NCBI RefSeq assembly: GCF_027922265.1
Contig: NZ_BSFI01000008.1
Span: 388,001 to 452,000, forward strand
Length of the DNA stretch: 64,000 nt
Source of the DNA: Hansschlegelia plantiphila
GTDB taxonomy: Bacteria > Pseudomonadota > Alphaproteobacteria > Rhizobiales > Methylopilaceae
Reading direction: 5' to 3'
Both the position numbers and the translations under genes were made by a program. Positions within the stretch are counted from its first letter, which is position 1. Each line of letters begins with the position of its first letter. Below are positions 39,508-49,892 of this stretch, in pieces. The notes under the pieces were generated by a model. It saw only the letters and a list, made by a program, of their open reading frames with translations, made no database searches and had not been told where the DNA came from.

Positions 39508-40131
39508 TTAGCGGCTTTCGCTCCCCGACATTATGATGCGCACGAGGTCGGCGGCGTTCTTCGCGCCGAGCTTCTCCATGAGGCGGGCGCGATGAACCTC
39601 GATCGTGCGCGGGCTGATGCCGAGCGCGCGCCCGGCCTCCTTGTTCGATTGCCCACGGGCGATCAGGAGCAGCACTTCCCGCTCGCGCGGGGTCAACGTC
39701 TCGGCGCCGACGACCTGATCGGCGCGCCCCGATCTGGCGCGCGCTTCGGCGCGGGCGCCGGACGCCCCCAACACCTCCCGCACCCGGCGGACGATCGTCT
39801 GTGGATCGAACGGCTTCTCGATGAAGTCGAGCGCGCCGTGCCGGATCGCTTCTACGGCCATCGGGATGTCCGCCGAGCCGGAGATCATGATCACCGGCGC
39901 CGCAGCCCCGCGGGCGTTCAGCTCCTTCAGAACGTCGAGGCCGGACTTGCCGGGCATCAGCACGTCGAGCAACACGCAGGCCGGCGGCTCGTCGAAATCG
40001 AACGCAAGGAACCGTGAGCCGTCCTCAAAGCTCTCCACTGCAAGACCTTCGGACCCGAACACTGACGCCAGCACGTCCCGAATGGTCTCGTCGTCGTCGA
40101 CAACGCAGACGATGCGACTCCAGTCCGCCAT
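39508..40131 (-). CDS. FixJ-family response regulator, orphan
   Basis: 207 residues from ATG 40131; an upstream GTG at 40179 gives 16 extra unconserved residues. Receiver domain: acidic pocket Asp12-14, phosphoacceptor Asp56 in LLDVLMPG, KPFD with Lys near 106. C-terminal LuxR-type HTH: LTPREREVLLLIARGQSNKEAGRALGISPRTIEVHRARLMEKL. No histidine kinase is adjacent, so the partner is elsewhere. The FixJ class includes oxygen, light and stress regulators. Confidence 0.88.
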   Translation of the reverse strand: MADWSRIVCVVDDDETIRDVLASVFGSEGLAVESFEDGSRFLAFDFDEPPACVLLDVLMPGKSGLDVLKELNARGAAAPVIMISGSADIPMAVEAIRHGALDFIEKPFDPQTIVRRVREVLGASGARAEARARSGRADQVVGAETLTPREREVLLLIARGQSNKEAGRALGISPRTIEVHRARLMEKLGAKNAADLVRIIMSGSESR

Positions 40132-40365
40132 TCCGGGCACCCGCGTCCCCACGCGTTCGTCGCCTATACGTGAAATCACGCATACGCCGCCTCAACTACT
40201 GCGCGAAGGCCGCATCCCTTGCAAGCAGATCATCGTTCAAACGTTAATTCGACCCACCCTCGGAGAGAAACAGCGCGCCCGACCGCGAGGCAAATCCGGC
40301 CCGGCGCAACAGAACCCGAGCGTCGCGCTCCACTGTGTTCGACGACGACGATGACGGGCGACTTC

Positions 40366-41088
40366 TCAGCCCGCGGCGATAAGCGCGCGCGCGATCTCGT
40401 CAACTATCGCCTCGGCTGCGGCGCGCGGGTCGGCCGCGCCGATGACCGGCCGCGCCACCACCAGACGGTCGGCGCCCGCCCGGATCGCCTCGGCCGGCGT
40501 CGCCACGCGCTTCTGGTCGCCCAGCGCCGCGCCGGCGGGCCGCACGCCCGGGGTCACCGCCAGAAACGGCCGGGGGGCGATCGCGCGGACAGCGGACAGG
40601 TCTGTCGGCGCGCAGATCACGCCGTCCGCTCCGGCGTCGCGCGTCTGAGCGACGCGTCGGGCGACCAACGCCTCAGGCCCGTCGATGAAGCCGGCTTCGG
40701 CGACGTCGCCCGCATCCCATGAGGTCAGCACCGTGACGCCGAGAACCTTGAGGCCGCTGTCTCCGCGGCCTGCGGCCGCCGCGCGCAACGTCTGCGGATA
40801 GGCGTGCACGGTGAGGAATGTCGCGCCAAGCCGCGCGACGTTGCGCGTCGCCTTCTCGACCGTCGCGCCGATGTCGTGGAGCTTGAGGTCGACGAACACT
40901 TTCTTGCCGGAGCCCACGAGCCGTTCGGCGAGCAGAAGGCCGCCCGCGACCGCCAGTTCGAAGCCGATCTTGTAGAACACGACGGAATCGCCCAACCGGA
41001 GGACCAGAGCTTCGGCCTCCTCAAGGCTCGCGACGTCGAGTCCGACGATCAGGCGCTCGCGCGCTTCGACGGTCGCCGAGCCGCTCAT
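40366..41088 (-). CDS. pyrF: Orotidine 5'-phosphate decarboxylase
   Basis: 240 residues. Catalytic DLKLHDIG (Asp-x-Lys-x-x-Asp), HAYPQTLRAAAAG and GVRPAG with ARPVIGA phosphate-binding loops. Last step of UMP synthesis. Its start overlaps the end of the upstream FMN reductase gene by four bases, so it is translated from that operon. Confidence 0.95.
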   Translation of the reverse strand: MSGSATVEARERLIVGLDVASLEEAEALVLRLGDSVVFYKIGFELAVAGGLLLAERLVGSGKKVFVDLKLHDIGATVEKATRNVARLGATFLTVHAYPQTLRAAAAGRGDSGLKVLGVTVLTSWDAGDVAEAGFIDGPEALVARRVAQTRDAGADGVICAPTDLSAVRAIAPRPFLAVTPGVRPAGAALGDQKRVATPAEAIRAGADRLVVARPVIGAADPRAAAEAIVDEIARALIAAG

Positions 41089-41660
41089 GCGAGGCGCCCG
41101 GCGTGATCGAGGAGCTTCGCAATCACCGTGTCGAAGAAAGCCGCGGTCCGCGGGTTGGCGAGCCGGCCCCCGGCGTCGAACGCCTCCGCCGAATTGCCGA
41201 CGGCGGCCATGTCAGGCAGCACCAGAGCGCCCAGGCCGAGCTCCATCATGGTGCGAAGCTGCGTCAGTCCGCGATAGCCGCCCATCGCGCCGTTCGAGAC
41301 CGCGCCCAGCGCGAAGACGCGCTTTTTAAAGGCGGGCAGCGGCGGGAGGCCCTCCCGGTTGACGCGGGACATCCAGTCGAACGTGTTCTTCAACAGCGGC
41401 GAGAAGCTGGCGTTGTACTCCGGGCTGGCGACGAACACGCCCTCCGCGCCAAGAAACAGATCGACCAGCCGATCGGCGGCGCCCGGAACGCCCTCGCGCG
41501 CCTGAAGGTCGGCGTCATAGAGCGGCAGCGGGTAGTCCTTCAGCGAGATATGCGCGACCTCGGCGCCGGCGGCGCCAAGCGCGACGGCGGCTGCGGCCGC
41601 GAGCTTCTCGTTGATCGAGCCGGCGCGGACCGAGCCTGCGAAGACGACGATCTTTGGCAT
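41085..41660 (-). CDS. NADPH-dependent FMN reductase
   Basis: 191 residues from ATG 41660, with GGGA five bases before it. FMN-binding FAGSVRAGSINEKLAAAA (about 6-23) and SPEYNASFSPLLKNTFDW (about 87-104) are diagnostic of the ArsH/YieF-type flavodoxin-like reductases. Probably a quinone or chromate reductase; substrate unproven. Coupled to pyrF by an ATGA overlap. Confidence 0.88.
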   Translation of the reverse strand: MPKIVVFAGSVRAGSINEKLAAAAAVALGAAGAEVAHISLKDYPLPLYDADLQAREGVPGAADRLVDLFLGAEGVFVASPEYNASFSPLLKNTFDWMSRVNREGLPPLPAFKKRVFALGAVSNGAMGGYRGLTQLRTMMELGLGALVLPDMAAVGNSAEAFDAGGRLANPRTAAFFDTVIAKLLDHAGRLA

Positions 41661-41690
41661 GGTTGTCCCGGGCAAGGCTGAAACGCCCGC

Positions 41691-42314
41691 TCAGGCGGGC
41701 CGGCGGTAGATCCACACACGGGCCGGCGGCAGGTTCAGCCACACGCGCGGCGAGCCCAAAGCGGTCGTCAGGCCGATCGCCTCGCGCGGGATCGGCGGGG
41801 TCAGCCCGTAGGTGAACTGGATGAACGGCGCGCCGGGACGGGACATCTCGAAGCACTGCTCAAGCAGCTTCACGCGCTGACGCACGGGCTTGGTCAGCAG
41901 GGGCAGGCTGGAGACGGTCGCCGTCAGCGACTGGCCGATGCGACCGGCGAGCGTCTCGCTCGCGTTGTAGGCGTCGCCGCGCACGATGGTGACGCCGGGA
42001 AACCGGCGCTCCAGAAGCGGCACGAACTCCGCGTTGTATTCGATCAGAACAAGACGCTCGGGCGAGACGCCGCGCTCGATCAGCGCTTCGGTGACGGGGC
42101 CGGTGCCCGGTCCGATCTCCAAGACGAGACCCGGCTCTTTGGGATCGACGTAGCGCGCCATCATCCGCGCGAGCGCTTTGCCGGACGGACTGACCGCGCC
42201 GGTTACGAGCGGCTTGTCGAGCCAGGATCGAAGAAAGCGGGCTTCATCCGCGAAATCGATGCCTTTCCCGCGGGGCGTCCGACGGCGTGAGAGCGGTCTT
42301 GCGGGCTCAAGCAT
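41691..42314 (-). CDS. pmtA: Phosphatidylethanolamine N-methyltransferase
   Basis: 207 residues from ATG 42314; the frame continues to a TTG at 42404, but GGAG lies 12 bases before the ATG and PmtA proteins are about 200 long. FLRSWLDKPLVTGAVSPSGKALARMMARYVD, EIGPGTGPVTEALIERGV (SAM loop), GDAYNASETL and INLPPARVWIYRR-like NLPPARVWIYRR match the rhizobial Pmt. Converts phosphatidylethanolamine to phosphatidylcholine. It follows dnaJ, as in related Rhizobiales. Confidence 0.85.
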   Translation of the reverse strand: MLEPARPLSRRRTPRGKGIDFADEARFLRSWLDKPLVTGAVSPSGKALARMMARYVDPKEPGLVLEIGPGTGPVTEALIERGVSPERLVLIEYNAEFVPLLERRFPGVTIVRGDAYNASETLAGRIGQSLTATVSSLPLLTKPVRQRVKLLEQCFEMSRPGAPFIQFTYGLTPPIPREAIGLTTALGSPRVWLNLPPARVWIYRRPA

Positions 42315-42415
42315 GGACGGGAAACGCTCCGATGGAGGCGAGACTTCGAGTTCTGGCGACTCGACTGCGTCGCTAAGATGGCCGGCAAGTCCGACATTCG
42401 ACAAGCGCAGCTAAG

Positions 42416-43543
42416 TCACGCGCCGCCGAAAAACTCCTTAACCCGGCTGAGGAAGCCGGTCGATTCCGGATGGTTGGCTTCCGAAGCCTCGGTTTCGAAC
42501 TCCTCGAGCAGCTCGCGCTGCCGTCGGGTGAGCCGCTGCGGAATCTCGACCGTCGCCTGAATGTACATATCGCCGAATTCCTTCGAGCGCAGCACCGGCA
42601 TGCCTTTTCCGCGCAGACGGAATTGAGCGCCCGATTGAGTCCCTTCCGGAATCTTCACCCGCGTGCGGCCGCCGTCGATCGTCGGGGCCTCGAACGAGCC
42701 GCCGAGTGCGGCGGTCGTCATGGCGATCGGCACACGGCAATAGAGGTCGGCGCCGTCGCGCTGGAACAGCGAGTGGGCCTCCAGCGACAGGAAGATATAG
42801 AGGTCGCCGGGGGGACCGCCGCGCAAGCCCGCCTCGCCCTCGCCCGACAGGCGGATGCGCGTGCCGTCCTCGACGCCGGCGGGGATCGCGACCTCAAGGG
42901 TGCGCTCCCGCGTCGTGCGGCCGGCCCCGTTGCAGGCGGCGCACGGGTCGTCGATGGTCTGGCCGCGCCCTTGGCAGGTCGGGCAGGTGCGCTCCATCAG
43001 GAAGAAGCCCTGGCTCGACCGGATCTTGCCGGAGCCGCCGCATGCGGCGCAGGCGCGCGGCTTGGAGCCCGGTTTCGCGCCTGTGCCCGAGCACGGCTCG
43101 CAGGCGACGCTGGTCGGGATACGAATCTGCGCGGTCTTGCCGGAATAGGCGTCCTCGAGGGTGATCTCCATGTTGTAGCGGAGATCGGCGCCGCGCTCGC
43201 GGCCGCCGGAGGAGCGCCCGCGCTGCCGGCCGTCCCCGAAGAAGCTCTCGAAGATGTCGGACATAAAGTCGGACATTTCGGGGCCGCCGCGCTGGCCCGC
43301 CGCGCCGAACCCGCCCTGCTCGAAAGCCGCGTGACCGAACCGGTCGTACGCCGCCCGCTTCTGGGGATCCTTCAGGCAGTCATAGGCCGCGTTCAGCTCT
43401 TTGAATCGAGCCTCTGCGGCGTCGTCGCCGGGGTTGCGGTCGGGGTGCCAGCGCATCGCCGCCTTACGATAGGCGACCTTGAGCTCCGCATCGTCCGCGG
43501 TGCGCTCGACTTCAAGAATCTCGTAGAAATCGCGTCGGGACAT
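42416..43543 (-). CDS. dnaJ: Chaperone DnaJ
   Basis: 375 residues. J-domain with HPD in MRWHPDRN (about 30-37), Gly/Phe-rich segment (70-105), four zinc motifs [32 protein letters not shown] (about 145-205), and C-terminal substrate domains. Stimulates DnaK ATPase. It lies 114 bases after dnaK with a hairpin between them. Confidence 0.97.
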   Translation of the reverse strand: MSRRDFYEILEVERTADDAELKVAYRKAAMRWHPDRNPGDDAAEARFKELNAAYDCLKDPQKRAAYDRFGHAAFEQGGFGAAGQRGGPEMSDFMSDIFESFFGDGRQRGRSSGGRERGADLRYNMEITLEDAYSGKTAQIRIPTSVACEPCSGTGAKPGSKPRACAACGGSGKIRSSQGFFLMERTCPTCQGRGQTIDDPCAACNGAGRTTRERTLEVAIPAGVEDGTRIRLSGEGEAGLRGGPPGDLYIFLSLEAHSLFQRDGADLYCRVPIAMTTAALGGSFEAPTIDGGRTRVKIPEGTQSGAQFRLRGKGMPVLRSKEFGDMYIQATVEIPQRLTRRQRELLEEFETEASEANHPESTGFLSRVKEFFGGA

Positions 43544-43601
43544 CGTCGTCGGAGGTCGCTTCGCTTGAGCAGTCGGGAACGGTGAGGGCGTCGAACGAAG
43601 A

Positions 43602-43640
43602 CGATCCCCGCCGCCCGTCAGTGGACGGCGGCGGGGATCG
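43602..43640 (-). terminator. Hairpin between dnaK and dnaJ
   Basis: Perfect 14-bp stem: 43602-43615 (CGATCCCCGCCGCC) with 43627-43640, 11-base loop. On the transcript it comes 18 bases after dnaK and before dnaJ; downstream bases on the minus strand include CTTCGTTCG, a poor U-tract. It likely attenuates readthrough or stabilises the dnaK mRNA. Confidence 0.6.
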
Positions 43641-43657
43641 GGTCAAGGACCAGTCCG

Positions 43658-45571
<1,914 letters not shown>

Positions 45572-45699
45572 GACTGTCACTTCCTCATCTCTATTTAAGC
45601 GGACCGGATGGCCCCGAAGCGGCCTTGCGGTGACGCCGGATGAGGCGGCCGCAACCCTTCGGTCCCTTGATAAATCCGCGGTTTCGCGGGTCGGCGGGT

Positions 45700-45728
45700 A
45701 TATAAGGATGACGTTTTCTGGCCGCAAG
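45700..45728 (-). promoter_or_regulatory. RpoH (sigma-32) type promoter of dnaK
   Basis: Minus strand: CTTG (45728-45725), 18-base spacer, CTTATAT (45706-45700), fitting the alphaproteobacterial heat-shock pattern CTTG-N17/18-CYTATNT. It precedes the dnaK ATG by about 130 bases, leaving a leader of roughly 120 bases. Confidence 0.65.
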
Positions 45729-45805
45729 GCGGACGATGACAGGCGCGTGAGCGCGACGGGCCTCGCCGCCCTGCGGCGGGCGCCGCAGAGAACGCGCTTC
45801 CTCGC

Positions 45806-46435
45806 ATGAAGCTCAGACCCGGATACCTATCCTCCTACGCCCAGTCGGCGCTGCTTGAGGCGCTACGCGCCGCGCTCAGGGAGGCCCCGCTGTTCACGCC
45901 GACCATGCCGCGGACGGGAAAGCCGTTCTCGGTGCGCATGACCAATCTCGGCCCGCTCGGCTGGGTGTCGGACAGGGACGGCGGTTACCGCTATCAGCAG
46001 ACCCATCCGGAGACGGGCCTCCCATGGCCGGCCATGCCAGAAATCCTGCTGAGGGCATGGCGCGAGATCGGCGATTATCCCGACCCGCCGGAAGCCTGCC
46101 TCGTGAACTGGTACGAGCCGGGCGCGCGGATGGGCCTTCACCAGGACCGGGACGAGCAGGATATCGCGGCCCCGGTCGTCTCGCTGTCGCTCGGCGACAC
46201 CGCGCTGTTCAGGATCGGCGGCCTCAGGCGCACGGACCCGACGCGCTCCTTCCGGCTCGCGTCGGGCGACGCGATGGCGCTCTGCGGAGCGACGCGACTG
46301 GCCTTTCACGGCGTCGATCGCATTATCCCGGGCACCTCCGCGCTTCTCCCGGCGGGAGGGCGCGTCAACCTCACGCTGCGGCGGGTGACGCCGGCGCAAG
46401 GCGACGTCACAGGTCGGGATGAATCATCCGCCTGA
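45806..46435 (+). CDS. alkB: Alpha-ketoglutarate-dependent dioxygenase AlkB
   Basis: 209 residues. Fe(II) ligands His112 and Asp114 (LHQDRDE) and His168 (AFHGVDR); 2-oxoglutarate-binding Arg186 and Arg192 in RVNLTLRR, matching E. coli Alk[18 protein letters not shown] [19 protein letters not shown] carries the nucleotide-recognition lid. Repairs alkylated DNA bases by oxidative demethylation. Divergent from dnaK and tail-to-tail with a PhyH-type dioxygenase, overlapping it by 29 bases. Confidence 0.94.
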   Translation: MKLRPGYLSSYAQSALLEALRAALREAPLFTPTMPRTGKPFSVRMTNLGPLGWVSDRDGGYRYQQTHPETGLPWPAMPEILLRAWREIGDYPDPPEACLVNWYEPGARMGLHQDRDEQDIAAPVVSLSLGDTALFRIGGLRRTDPTRSFRLASGDAMALCGATRLAFHGVDRIIPGTSALLPAGGRVNLTLRRVTPAQGDVTGRDESSA

Positions 46436-47276
46436 TCTTGCGGGCGGCCCGGACCGCGAGGCCGGTCGCCGAGCGGCTCCAGGCGCGCTGGCGCACCATC
46501 TGCGGCGTCTGCTTGGCCTCGAGCCAGGGAAACGCCCGCGACGTGGTCCGCGCCTGCTTCGGGAGATCGAAGACGAGAATGTAGGCGTAGCGAGGCACGG
46601 CCGAGCTGTTGGCGCCCGCCCCATGCACAGTGCGACCGGTATGGACGGTGCAACCGCCGGCCGGGATAGGACAGGCGACGGCGGCGGCGGGATCGAAGCC
46701 CGCGTAACATTCGAGCGCGTGGACCGAACCGTCGCCGTTCGGAGAGCGATGGGGCAGAATCTCGCCGTCCCCCGTCCCGGGGATGAAGGCCATGCAGCCA
46801 TTGTTCTCGTCGACCGCTTGCAGCGGCATCCAGATGCTGACGTTGGCGTAGTCGAACGCCGGATCGCGGAAGGCCTCATCCTGATGCCAGGGCGTCACTG
46901 CGCCGTCGAAAGCGGGCTTGCGGATGATATGGTCGAACTCGAGCCGCGCCTCGGGTCCCAGAAGATCGCGGGCGAGCGCCAGCGCGTTGGCGTAGAACCG
47001 CGTGCGCACGAGTTCCGGCGCATAGGTTCGCGGATTGAGCAATTGGGTGAGCTGCGGCCCGTCCTCGTCATTTGCGCCCACGAGGTTGAAATGCTGGCCC
47101 TCCTCGTAGCCGGCCTTACGGTCCAGTAGAGCGTCGCAGATACGCCGGATGTGCGCGACGTCATCGTCGTCGGTGATCCGCTGGATCGACAGGAACCCTC
47201 TGTCCAACAGTGCGGCGCGAAGCGACGGCTCCGTCGGTTGCTCCGCGGAGATCGGTTGTGCATGCGCAGCGGTCAT
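46407..47276 (-). CDS. Phytanoyl-CoA dioxygenase family protein
   Basis: 289 residues if started at ATG 47276 (GAGAG six bases before it); ATG 47312 would add 12 residues but has no ribosome-binding site. PhyH-type Fe(II)/2-oxoglutarate fold: WHQDEAF (His and Asp ligands), GCMAFIPGT, VHTGRTVHGAGANSS (His and Arg). Substrate unknown; relatives hydroxylate acyl-CoAs or small metabolites. Overlaps alkB for 29 bases at the 3' ends. Confidence 0.85.
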   Translation of the reverse strand: MTAAHAQPISAEQPTEPSLRAALLDRGFLSIQRITDDDDVAHIRRICDALLDRKAGYEEGQHFNLVGANDEDGPQLTQLLNPRTYAPELVRTRFYANALALARDLLGPEARLEFDHIIRKPAFDGAVTPWHQDEAFRDPAFDYANVSIWMPLQAVDENNGCMAFIPGTGDGEILPHRSPNGDGSVHALECYAGFDPAAAVACPIPAGGCTVHTGRTVHGAGANSSAVPRYAYILVFDLPKQARTTSRAFPWLEAKQTPQMVRQRAWSRSATGLAVRAARKIRRMIHPDL

Positions 47277-47723
47277 GGCGACTCTCGCTCGACTGTTCAC
47301 GCCCTGAAGCATGCCACAACACCGCTCACCGTTCCTTTCAAAAATTCTGTAAAATCAAATAATTCTCTCTATGTTTAATATTAACTGCTTTCACGGGCGC
47401 GATCTGCAATTAATGTATATCAAACAGAAACTTAGCTCTTATCTGAACTGCTCGGCGGCCCGTCGTGCTCGGGCGGAGTACTCGCAACTGCATAAAGCCT
47501 CCGGAATAGAGGAGCCGAGCCGCGACGGCGCGTCCACTCGGTCTATTGACCGACTGGGCTGTCGACGCTTGTCTTGATAATTGGACCCGCCAATCACGGC
47601 GCTCGAATTCTTGCGCGCTGCTCCGGCCAAGATCCGGCGCGGCGTTCCGCTCGGCTCAAACGCACGTCACCTTCACGCTTCGGGCGGGACGAGCCCCGCC
47701 CGAAGCTTCACTCAGGGCTTTGA
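47277..47723. other. A/T-rich intergenic region
   Basis: 447 bases between the PhyH-type gene and entericidin. About 47335-47440 is strikingly A/T-rich (for example TCAAATAATTC and TTAATATTAAC) in an otherwise GC-rich window. An ORF of 68 codons at 47371-47577 has no recognisable features. A GC-rich 12-bp hairpin ends the region at 47677-47706. No RNA gene seen. Confidence 0.5.
47677..47706. repeat. 12-bp hairpin downstream of entericidin
   Basis: Perfect stem GCTTCGGGCGGG (47677-47688) and CCCGCCCGAAGC (47695-47706), loop ACGAGC. It lies 18 bases past the entericidin stop on that gene's strand but lacks a U-tract, so a weak terminator or mRNA stabiliser is possible. Confidence 0.6.
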
Positions 47724-47861
47724 TCAGTAACCCCTGACGGCCTTCTTGGTCGCCTGGCCATTGTTCTGGACGTCCCGTCCGACGCCTCGCACGGTGTTTG
47801 TGCAAGCGCTCACGCTGAGCGTGGAGGCGATGAGGGCGATGGCGGCGAGCAGTCGGATCAT
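47724..47861 (-). CDS. Entericidin A/B family lipoprotein
   Basis: 45 residues from ATG 47861 with GAGG seven bases upstream. Signal peptide (MIRLLAAIALIAST) with lipobox VSAC, so the mature lipoprotein starts at Cys20: CTNTVRGVGRDVQNNGQATKKAVRGY-type tail, the entericidin pattern. Entericidins are small membrane lipoproteins linked to stationary-phase and envelope stress. A near-EcfG promoter lies upstream. Too short for most gene finders. Confidence 0.88.
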   Translation of the reverse strand: MIRLLAAIALIASTLSVSACTNTVRGVGRDVQNNGQATKKAVRGY

Positions 47862-47914
47862 GGCGGGGCCTCTCAATACGGCGCGCTCGGACGGCGCGCA
47901 CACGAGGCTTTAGA

Positions 47915-47939
47915 AACGTCCCGGAGCCGGCTTGGTTCA
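47915..47939 (-). promoter_or_regulatory. Near-match EcfG promoter of entericidin
   Basis: Minus strand: TGAAC (47939-47935), 16 bases, CGTT (47918-47915). One mismatch to GGAAC. A leader of about 47 bases would follow. Weaker than the other two sites. Confidence 0.4.
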
Positions 47940-48118
47940 AGCCATTTCATTCCTCCTCAGGCGAAGTATTTTCTACTTTGGTCTGAGGTCCGCTTTAGCG
48001 CGCCTCACGCTCCTTCCGATACGCGAGCCGCGCCCTAGTTCCACCAGTCCAATCGTTGGAGAGACGACCTGCTCAGTGGCGGGTTTGGATCTCGGCGCAT
48101 GCAGGAGCTTTCGACATA

Positions 48119-48385
48119 ATGAAAATCGTCCCACTGCTCGCCGCCGGCGCCTGCGCCATGCTCCTGGCTGGTTGCATGAGCGACGGCCGGGGCTATGGCC
48201 GCCACGACAGGCAGTTCGTCGAAGGCGACTATCGCGATCGAGACCGGCGCTACGACCATGGCCGCGTCAACAATCGGGACGACCGTTACGACAGACGGCG
48301 GGACCATCGCGACGACCGCAGGGATCCCCGCGGTGACCATAGGGATCCGCGCGGCGACCGCCGCGATTACGATGGCCGTTACTGA
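48119..48385 (+). CDS. Lipoprotein with Arg/Asp heptad repeats
   Basis: 88 residues. Signal peptide with lipobox LAGC (about residues 16-19), so predicted to be lipid-anchored. The mature part is almost entirely Arg, Asp, Gly and Tyr. Three degenerate 7-residue units RDHRDDR, RDPRGDH, RDPRGDR lie near residues 61-81, mirrored by 21-bp DNA repeats. Low-complexity charged proteins like this are common in Rhizobiales; the role is unknown. AGGAG lies 11 bases before the ATG. The ligase gene starts 32 bases later. Confidence 0.75.
   Translation: MKIVPLLAAGACAMLLAGCMSDGRGYGRHDRQFVEGDYRDRDRRYDHGRVNNRDDRYDRRRDHRDDRRDPRGDHRDPRGDRRDYDGRY
48299..48361 (+). repeat. Three degenerate 21-bp tandem repeats in the lipoprotein gene
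   Basis: Units 48299-48319, 48320-48340 and 48341-48361; units two and three agree at 17 of 21 positions. Each encodes a heptad RD(H/P)R(D/G)D(R/H). Internal duplication or slippage is likely. Confidence 0.7.
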
Positions 48386-48417
48386 GCGTACCAGGCGCTG
48401 GAGGAGAAGCGGTCGCG

Positions 48418-49539
48418 ATGGACGGGGCATTTCGCTTCGGCGTCGAGGAAGAATATTTCCTGGCTGACGCGACGACCGGAGCCAGCCCGGACAGCGCCGC
48501 CGCCGACCGCTTTCACAAGGCCGCGGCGAGCGTCGTCAAACCCGCCTCCCACGAGCTCCTGAAAGGGCAGATCGAGGTCCAGACAGAACCGGGAGTCAAC
48601 TTCGACGCCGCGCGCGACCAGCTCCGGGAGATGCGCCGCGACTTGGCTAAAGTCGCCGCCGAGCACGGATTGCTTGTGTTCGCGGCCGGCAGCCACCCGC
48701 TCGCGAAGTCCCGTGAGCAGGACACGACGGAAAAGGCGCGCTACAGGCGCCTTGAGGCGGAACTCGGGCTGATCGCCTCGCGCACGATGATCTGCGCGAC
48801 GCACATCCACGTGGAGGCGCCCGAGGCCGACGGCCGTATCGGGGTCATGAACCGGTTGCTGCCATTCCTTCCGCTCCTCCTTGCGCTGTCCGTCTCCTCG
48901 CCGTTCTGGCAGGGGCGGGACACCCGCCTGAAGGGATATCGCCTCACGGCGTTCGCGGAGTGGCCACGCACGGGGCTGCCGGAGCTCTTCCGCGACCAGC
49001 ATGAGTATCAGCGCTTCATCGATCTGCTCGTGGCCGCCGGGGTGGTCGAGGACGCAACCTTCGTGTGGTGGCACATCCGGCCGTCGACGCGCTTTCCAAC
49101 GATCGAGCTCCGGGTCTGCGACAGCTGTCCGCGGCTGGACGATGCGATCGCCATCGCCGCGCTCTACCAGGCGCTGTTCCGGTGCGTCTTGCGGCGCCCG
49201 GAGCTCAACGCGGATATGGGTCCGGTGGACCGGGGCGTCTGCGCGTCGAACATCTGGCAGGCCCAGCAGCACGGCGTCGAGGCCGAACTGATCGACGTCG
49301 CCCTTGCCGCCGCGAGGCCCGTGGCCGCACATCTCGACGTCGCGCTCGAGCTCGTGGAGCAGGACGCCGAAGCCCTCGGCTCGTCCGAATGGGTGGGCCG
49401 CACCCGCGACATCCTGAAGCGCGGAACGAGCGCGGACCGACAACTCGCCGCGTACCGCAACGCAAAAGCCGAAGGCGCGGCGGACGACGACGCGCTCCGC
49501 GAGGTCGTCCGGTCGCTCGCAGAGGAAACCGCGAGCTGA
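48418..49539 (+). CDS. Carboxylate-amine ligase, YbdK family
   Basis: 373 residues; glutamate-cysteine ligase type 2 fold. FGVEEEYFLAD (about 7-17), GQIEVQTEPG, MICATHIHVEAPE and WWHIRPSTRFPTIELRVCDSCPR contain the ATP/Mg and substrate residues. YbdK proteins have weak gamma-glutamylcysteine activity, so the true substrate is open. The conserved tail RAQRQLAAYRNA-like DRQLAAYRNAK ends the domain. Likely cotranscribed with the lipoprotein gene. Confidence 0.88.
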   Translation: MDGAFRFGVEEEYFLADATTGASPDSAAADRFHKAAASVVKPASHELLKGQIEVQTEPGVNFDAARDQLREMRRDLAKVAAEHGLLVFAAGSHPLAKSREQDTTEKARYRRLEAELGLIASRTMICATHIHVEAPEADGRIGVMNRLLPFLPLLLALSVSSPFWQGRDTRLKGYRLTAFAEWPRTGLPELFRDQHEYQRFIDLLVAAGVVEDATFVWWHIRPSTRFPTIELRVCDSCPRLDDAIAIAALYQALFRCVLRRPELNADMGPVDRGVCASNIWQAQQHGVEAELIDVALAAARPVAAHLDVALELVEQDAEALGSSEWVGRTRDILKRGTSADRQLAAYRNAKAEGAADDDALREVVRSLAEETAS

Positions 49540-49612
49540 CCGGTGACGGTCATGTCGCAATTTTTCGGCGCAATCCTGAGGCGTCGCGGCCGACGTCGTG
49601 GTACGACCTGCC

Positions 49613-49807
49613 ATGGCAAAACATCAGTTCACCGTCGGAGACCGCGTTCGGCTCACGCTGCAGGCCGAACGTCGCACCACCGGCGTCTTCACCATCGTGC
49701 GTCTCGTGCCAGGCGACCGGGAGGATCTCCCGCCGGCCTACCGCGTCAAATCGGCGACGGAAGGTCATGAGCGCATGGTCAAGGAAGACGAAATCGAGGT
49801 CGTCTAG
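49613..49807 (+). CDS. Small hypothetical basic protein
   Basis: 64 residues from ATG 49613. FTVGDRVRLTLQAERRTTGVFTIVRLVPGDREDLPPAYRVK suggests a compact beta-barrel, SH3-like. No signal, membrane segment or recognised family. Downstream of the YbdK gene by 73 bases, in a block of small stress-type genes. Confidence 0.65.
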   Translation: MAKHQFTVGDRVRLTLQAERRTTGVFTIVRLVPGDREDLPPAYRVKSATEGHERMVKEDEIEVV

Positions 49808-49892
49808 AACGGCCGTCCCACGCGCCGCTCACCTCTGAGCGCGCGCGCCCAATGACAGCCGCCGCCCAAAGGTTCTCGCGCGTCCGGAGCCC

